DNA of 64,000 bases, from the NCBI GenBank assembly GCA_017163975.1, contig JAFFSR010000015.1, positions 2,238,501-2,302,500 on the forward strand, in the 5' to 3' direction. Source of the DNA: Anastatus disparis. Its lineage: Eukaryota; Arthropoda; Insecta; Hymenoptera; Eupelmidae. Within the stretch, counting starts at the first letter, position 1, and every line of letters starts with the position of its first letter. The translations under genes and the position numbers were made by a program. The notes beneath the pieces were generated by a model that worked only from the letters and a program-made list of their open reading frames with translations, had not been told where the DNA came from and ran no database searches. Positions 58,780-64,000 of the stretch are shown piece after piece.

Positions 58780-59356
58780 GCTTGATTAATAAATAACATT
58801 GAAAAAATGATAATTTTTACTTCCTTTTATATTTTTTTTTTAATGTTCATGTAATTATGTGAATTCATAATTTTGAACTATTTTTAAAAATTTATAATTT
58901 ATAAATACAGTTATTAATGCTTTAATATCTTTGATTTTTTTTTATTTTTAGATTTATTAGGACATATTGAAAGTTAAATAGTTAAAAAACTATACTAATA
59001 AATCTATTAACAAATCTAAAAATAAAACAAATAAAAAATTGAGAAAGAAAATAAATTTTTTTGACAAACAATTTATGTGATTATGAATAATAACATTTAT
59101 GAAGTTATTACTAAACATTAGATTGCCTTAATTATATTGTTCAAAATTTCATACGCAAGTTGTATTCACTTGCCGTAAAAGGGAAAATATTTACAGATGA
59201 TTTTTATGCTATTTTAAATTCTTAATTAATTTAGGTGCATAATAAATAATTGATAAATATTTCCAAGTAAAAAATACTCTAAGTCTGTTAGAACTAAGAT
59301 TTATTGGTAATATCGTCACTACATATTTATGGATGATATCTGATAAAAATGTATTT
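58780..59356. other. Intergenic, no gene seen
   Basis: AT-rich. Two facing phrases (atctttgattttt.. and ..tctaaaaataaaac) around 58930-59030 suggest an old foldback. Confidence 0.35.
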
Positions 59357-59491
59357 GTAAGGTGATTGTCCTAGTACATAGCTACTTTTAGATTGGTACC
59401 ACCCAATACATGGCTACATAAGTTTACGTGTCTAAGTATTGGGACATGGTACCATTCTTAAGATAGTCATGTACTAGGACATTTACCTTAC
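59357..59491. mobile_element. 135-bp foldback MITE
   Basis: The ends gtaaggtgattgtcctagta and tactaggacatttaccttac are inverted. The interior repeats ggtaccacccaatacatggc and attgggacatggtacc are in facing orientation. No coding capacity. Confidence 0.75.
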
Positions 59492-60151
59492 GTTTTCTTC
59501 AAAACAAAGTGCGTTTGAAGAAAGAAAATCTTATGATTGATTAAAAATGACTGTTTTAAATACTTTTCCGCAAATCCAGGTGTTTTTAGAAATTTTCTTC
59601 GTTATCGCTGAAATTTATTCGTTCTTTATAAAAAAATATTAAGTCAAGTCATTAAATATCAAATCAACTTAGGCAGTTTTTGTGTATATTCAATAGTGAT
59701 TTTTCACCTAACAGGTAAGGTGAAAAGTCTACATATCGTCATTTAAAAAAATTCAATCATATTGTACACGTTATTTTCAACAAAAATAGTTCTATTATAT
59801 TTTTACAATAGTTTGATACTTTTTAATAGAAAATTTATTAAAACATTAATTTAGTAAAGTAATTAATTAGTACAAGTAATTGAGTAAATAAAAATATTCC
59901 ATTACTTTGAATTTTTAACCACAAAATTTTTTATTTATATTTTGGAAACCAAATGGAACATATTCCCAGACTCATTGATTTTTATTATTTAGCTGTGCAA
60001 ATTGATGTGAAATTTTTCGTATGTATATATATCTACAAGTTCTATGGATTTAATGTTATAACTAAGAGTATTATTTCATTATAATTTCATAAAATGGAAT
60101 AAAATAATATATGAACGAGAATTATTTTAAATAAATTTCAAAGATATATTG
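59492..60151. other. Intergenic, no gene seen
   Basis: AT-rich and without recognisable features. Confidence 0.4.
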
Positions 60152-60467
60152 GTACATCTTTAAAAGTTTAAACTTTAAATATCACTTTTTTCAAACAATT
60201 TTTAAACAGTGACTATTCTATTACATTAAAAATACACAACTCATTTTTTAAAAGCTATATTGCACGGTACCATGAAAATTTCATTAATAGTATCAAATAT
60301 TTTCTAAAAATAATATGAATGGTTTTTGCATAAATGGTATGGAAAAGGCAAATTTTCGAAGGTTCTTTCATTAAATTCTATATTCAAAGGGAGATGAGCT
60401 ATAGAGCGCAGCCATATTGCTGAGCAAAAAATGTGATTGGTCGATAGTGGTCGCCATATTGCTTAGT

Positions 60468-60813
60468 TCAGCGATGCCGAAAGTGGCAGAGTTGGAGCGG
60501 GAAATTCAAAAATGTTTTTAAAAAAAGTATTAAAAAATAGTTTTTACAATTTGATAATTAATAAATAGTTCTAGAAAACAAAGTTACTATAACAAAATTA
60601 ATTTTTTTTTCATTATTTACATTTTTTTTGAGTTTCAAAAATTTTTTGAAACTCAAAAAAATATAAATAATAAAAAAATTAATTTTGTTTTAGTGACTTT
60701 GTTTTTTAGAATTATTTATTAATTATCAAATTGTAAAAACTATTTTTTAAATACTTTTTTATAAAACATTTTTGAATTTCTTGCTCTAACTCTGCTACTT
60801 TCGGCATTGCTGG
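60468..60813. mobile_element. Palindromic MITE with gatgccgaaag ends
   Basis: Arms of about 160 bp: cagcgatgccgaaagtggca on the left and tactttcggcattgctgg on the right, meeting at a central gagtttcaaaaattttttga core. Confidence 0.75.
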
Positions 60814-60958
60814 CTTAGTTGCTTAGCATCAGAAATTGTAATATAAAGTGGAGTACAATCTCTTAAAGTTCTTAGACTTAAGAGAAAGATGATACAGAGT
60901 ACAATTTCTTAAAGTTCTTAGAAAATAGAAATTAGAGTATTTTTTTTTTAAGAATTAA

Positions 60959-61339
60959 GAAGGGGCCGAACTATCTGTCTCTGTCTAATAGCGTTTTTCA
61001 TTATTTATATAAACACTATCCTTTATAACAAGAAAAAAATAGCAGCCCCCGCTAGATATTAGTATAATTAGTAAATTTTGTAATAACAATCAAATTTTTT
61101 ACCGCATAGTTTTTGACTAATTAGAGACCTACTAGCTATCTAGAATATAACCTATCTTTTTTTGGTAGGTCTCTAATTATTCAAAAACTACGCAGTAAAA
61201 AAATTTGTTTGTTATTACAAAATTTACTAATTATACTAATATCTAGCGGGGGCTGCTATTTTTTTCTTGTTATAAAGGATAGTGTTTATATAAATAATGA
61301 AAAACGCTATTAGACAAAGACAGATAGTTCGGCCCCTTC
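60959..61339. mobile_element. Foldback MITE with TTAA target duplication
   Basis: The ends gaaggggccgaactatctg and cagatagttcggccccttc are flanked by TTAA at 60955-60958 and 61340-61343. The arms of about 175 bp are nearly identical (tagcagcccccgctagatat and its complement), so the insertion is young. Confidence 0.9.
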
Positions 61340-61343
61340 TTAA

Positions 61344-62424
61344 ATCAAAATAAGTTTAGATCAATTTGCTATTTGGACCAATTCATCTAAAAAGTTTTGT
61401 TTTATTAAACTGCCCAATGTTTCATCACGAGGATAGATTGATATAAAATTAATGAATTGAACAAAGATAGAAAAAAAAAACATACATTAGAAGCTAATAG
61501 AATATGTATGAAATTTCCAATAAAAGAAATACACCAAAAGTATAAAAGTACACAGAGATAAAAAAATATTTTCAATGAAAGAAATTTGTATTTTTTTTTC
61601 CTAATTGAAAATTGACCTTTCCCGATTTTAACGATTGTTTTAAGTATACACATGCGTTTTTTGTTATAATAGAGTAGAATGAAGAACTTTGTAAATTTCT
61701 CGAATGATAATAAGAATAAATTTTTCTCGAATATATAGAGCCTTACAAATTCACCAGAGGCACTATTGCATTATAGGGGTAGGATAGGTAGGAATGAGGT
61801 GAATTCCAATTTTGATATTAAGATTAAATTGCTTGAAATCTCTTATTATTCAATTAGATTACGGTAAATAGATTATAAAATTCTAATCAATCAAATTTTT
61901 ATACCTATATTACAGTAGTGCCTTTGACGGAAGAATTATCCTGCGTTTTATATTTGTGTTACAAGGAACACGAACAAACTAAACATCAATGCTTGATTAC
62001 AGCTTATATATTTTTCGAATATCAGTCAATAAATTTTTAAATTTAAATATTTTTTATATTTACATTGTTTAAATTCATTTATTTTTACCACAGCACTTAA
62101 TCCCACACGCGCGGTACGCGCTTTAATGAACTTCTAGTATATTTTAAACTACGCAAATAATTTTTAAGAAAACAAAAACAAAAAATTTAAGAGGTGGTCC
62201 AGTATATTCGTCTTTTTCTAATCAAAGAATTGTTTTTTTTACAATAACTAATATAATCAAGAAAACGTTGAAAGACTCAAAATATATTTTATTTCTTATT
62301 TCTCATATTTCATGTATATACTGAATGTTTAAATTTAAATAAATAAAAATTGTTTAATTATTGTGATTTTAACTGTTAAGACGTGCGCATTTCGCAGTAT
62401 CTTTTTCGATTATGTTTATAAGTT
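61344..62424. other. Intergenic; short TTAA-MITE relative at 62191
   Basis: No gene. At 62187-62190 a TTAA is followed by gaggtggtcc and then tctttttctaatcaaagaat. This resembles an internally deleted relative of the 37390-37743 MITE, ending near 62285. Confidence 0.45.
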
Positions 62425-62632
62425 ATTATAAACATAATCTTTTACTTCGGCGTTCCTTACTTTTTTCAAAAACAAATCGGTAGATTTTTTTTTTCTTGTG
62501 CATAGATATTCATAATAATAATATCTATTGCGATCAACCTTTATTTTGAAGATACACCGATTAATACTCGAGTAAATAACAAACAACTCAATTGTTACTC
62601 GGTCGGTATCAGGTTCTACTCCGGCCTGCTGT
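62425..62632. mobile_element. Half copy of the 39764-40148 MITE
   Basis: Matches the right arm from ttataaacataatctttt to tccggcctgctg with few changes, and ends at TTAA (62633-62636). The left arm is absent. Confidence 0.85.
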
Positions 62633-63024
62633 TAAAACTTTATTTTATGAATGCAATTACATTTACATTCAAAAATTTAGATTAGATTTTTTAATTAAAA
62701 CCTATGTCTTATAATTATTTATATTATTTGTTCAAACAACATGAATATTTAGTACTGTACAACAACATATATTTTTAATTAAATGCTTTATATATTTGGT
62801 TTAGCAAAACATAGGTCGAATGACCAGTTACCGTTCCTTAAAGGTTCAGGCAGATACATTTCCTTCAATAAAACAAATCTTTAGGTGTCTCAAGGTCTCA
62901 AATCTCAACCTCTCTTGTGGTTTAAATTATATTTAATGAAAGAACCTTCGAAAATTTGCTTTTTTCTATACCATTTATGCAAAAACCATTCATATCATTT
63001 TTAGAAAATATTTGATACTATTAA

Positions 63025-63453
63025 GAGGCGGTCGGAACCAAATCGGTGACTTAGTTCGGTGCTTGTAATAAATGCTTATAATAATTTATTCATTTATTAA
63101 TATGGTAAAAATATAGTCATTTCCTCTAGTCATGTATATAAAGAATAATTTAAAATAGTTAAAACCACAAAAATATACAAAATATTGTTATAAAGCGAAA
63201 AATGCCACCTAACAATCGACACGACAGTTTTTTGCATGCGGTATATGTCAAGTCAGTTTGATATTTGTAATAAATGCTTATAATAATTTATTTACTTATT
63301 CATATGGTAAAAATATAGTCATTTCCTTTAGTCATGTATATAAAGAATAATTTGAAATAGTTTAAGACATAAAAATATACAAAATATTATCGTAAAGCGA
63401 AAAATGCTAACTTGATATATACCGCAAGTCACCGATTTGATTCCGACCGCCTC
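63025..63453. mobile_element. 429-bp MITE inserted in the right arm at TTAA
   Basis: The ends gaggcggtcggaaccaaatc and gatttgattccgaccgcctc have TTAA on both sides (63021-63024, 63454-63457). The interior has a direct duplication with a period of about 200 bp (atggtaaaaatatagtcatt at 63102 and 63304). The left arm of the surrounding inverted repeat shows the site without the insertion, at 60284-60287. Confidence 0.92.
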
Positions 63454-63640
63454 TTAATGAAATTTTCAAGGTACCGTGCAATATAGCTTTTTGAAAAATG
63501 AATTTTGTTTAATAGTTTCAAAAAAGAATAATTTATTCGCAAACAGTTGTGTATTTTTTAATGTAACAGAATAGTCACTGTTTAAAAATTGTTTGAAAAA
63601 AGTGATATTCAAAGTTTTAACTTTTAAAGATATACAGTCG

Positions 63641-64000
63641 ACGATCTGAGTCCCGTCGCCTTCTCCTCTATCGACTCGCTCGTGCGTTACCCACACTCGC
63701 TGACTAAAAGAATTTGTTTCCAAACATTCTGAGTCCCGCCGCTGCTCTATGCGACTTTTTAACTTATAAAAATGGATTTATTAGTTTAATTTTTTTGTTT
63801 AGAATACAATAAACGTTTATTGAAATGACAGGTAACAAAAAAATATTGTGATATTGCATAATTCTCATTTATATTTACTATAAAATATATAAAAATTAAA
63901 TTTTTTTATTTATAGGTAACATAAATTTAAAAATTAAAGTATATATTATTTATTGATGAACTAAATACTCATTGTTATTATGAAAATGAAATGAAATAAG
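63641..64000. other. Right edge, no gene seen
   Basis: A mildly GC-rich patch at 63640-63750 repeats ctgagtcccg twice, about 83 bp apart, in a region rich in cg dinucleotides. The remainder is AT-rich. Confidence 0.35.

Larger units (their letters stand above)
60152..63640. mobile_element. 3.5-kb structure with about 230-bp inverted arms
   Basis: The left arm (about 60152-60376) and right arm (about 62931-63640, minus a 429-bp insertion) are reverse complements. They share catctttaaaagtt, ttttcaaacaatttttaaac and caaattttcgaaggttcttt. The space between holds other MITEs and no gene. It may be a non-autonomous transposon with long terminal inverted repeats, or a segmental inversion duplicate. 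Confidence 0.6.

Noticed and set aside
42401..58800. Polinton terminal inverted repeats
   Set aside because: The two flanks of Polinton 2 were compared by eye in both orientations and no convincing long match was found; the same was true for Polinton 1.

Overview
This is a gene-poor, strongly AT-rich piece of an animal nuclear genome. It is almost certainly insect, and probably a hymenopteran; that order is inferred from the style of the transposons and repeats, not from a marker gene. No host housekeeping gene, tRNA or rRNA was recognised. Nearly every coding remnant belongs to a mobile element: two Polinton/Maverick elements (virus-like, self-synthesising DNA transposons), one Ty3/gypsy retroelement, a DNA transposon with a large transposase-like gene, and many foldback MITEs.

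Layout. 1-7.9 kb: tandem and interspersed repeats, including two copies of a roughly 2-kb family that carries a GT microsatellite. 8.0-15.1 kb: a minus-strand Ty3/gypsy element with a candidate 3' LTR and polypurine tract, a late ORF, and broken integrase, RNase H, RT, protease and gag. 15.8-28.3 kb: Polinton 1. It has a TATA promoter, a spliced plus-strand gene with tandemly duplicated 59-bp micro-exons, a minus-strand DIQGF-family gene, protein-primed DNA polymerase B, a small OB-like protein, a minus-strand retroviral-type integrase with chromodomain, two other minus-strand genes, then PLA2/pX-like, penton-like, a 48-residue ORF and a truncated major capsid gene. 28.5-29.4 kb: a 109-bp satellite with a 218-bp dimer order. 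31.3-36 kb: a transposase-like gene with a single internal stop, a decayed second copy, and spliced exons of another gene. 36-43 kb: a third microsatellite repeat copy, TTAA-flanked MITEs and simple repeats. 43.0-57.4 kb: Polinton 2, a different lineage, read almost entirely left to right: spliced 5' exons, PolB, packaging ATPase, two small conserved proteins, PLA2, integrase plus chromodomain, penton, pVI-like, major capsid, DVQ-family gene, adenain-type protease and an intact gene of unknown function with its own TATA box. 57.4-64 kb: MITEs and a 3.5-kb structure with 230-bp inverted arms.

How the parts fit. In each Polinton the polymerase copies the linear element, the integrase inserts it, and the capsid, ATPase, protease and PLA2 genes point to a virion stage. 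Most of these genes carry several in-frame stops and frameshifts (TAA, TAG and TGA all occur), so neither element can be autonomous now. The packaging ATPase, the pVI-like gene and the 56.6-kb gene remain open. No Polinton terminal inverted repeats could be found at either element.
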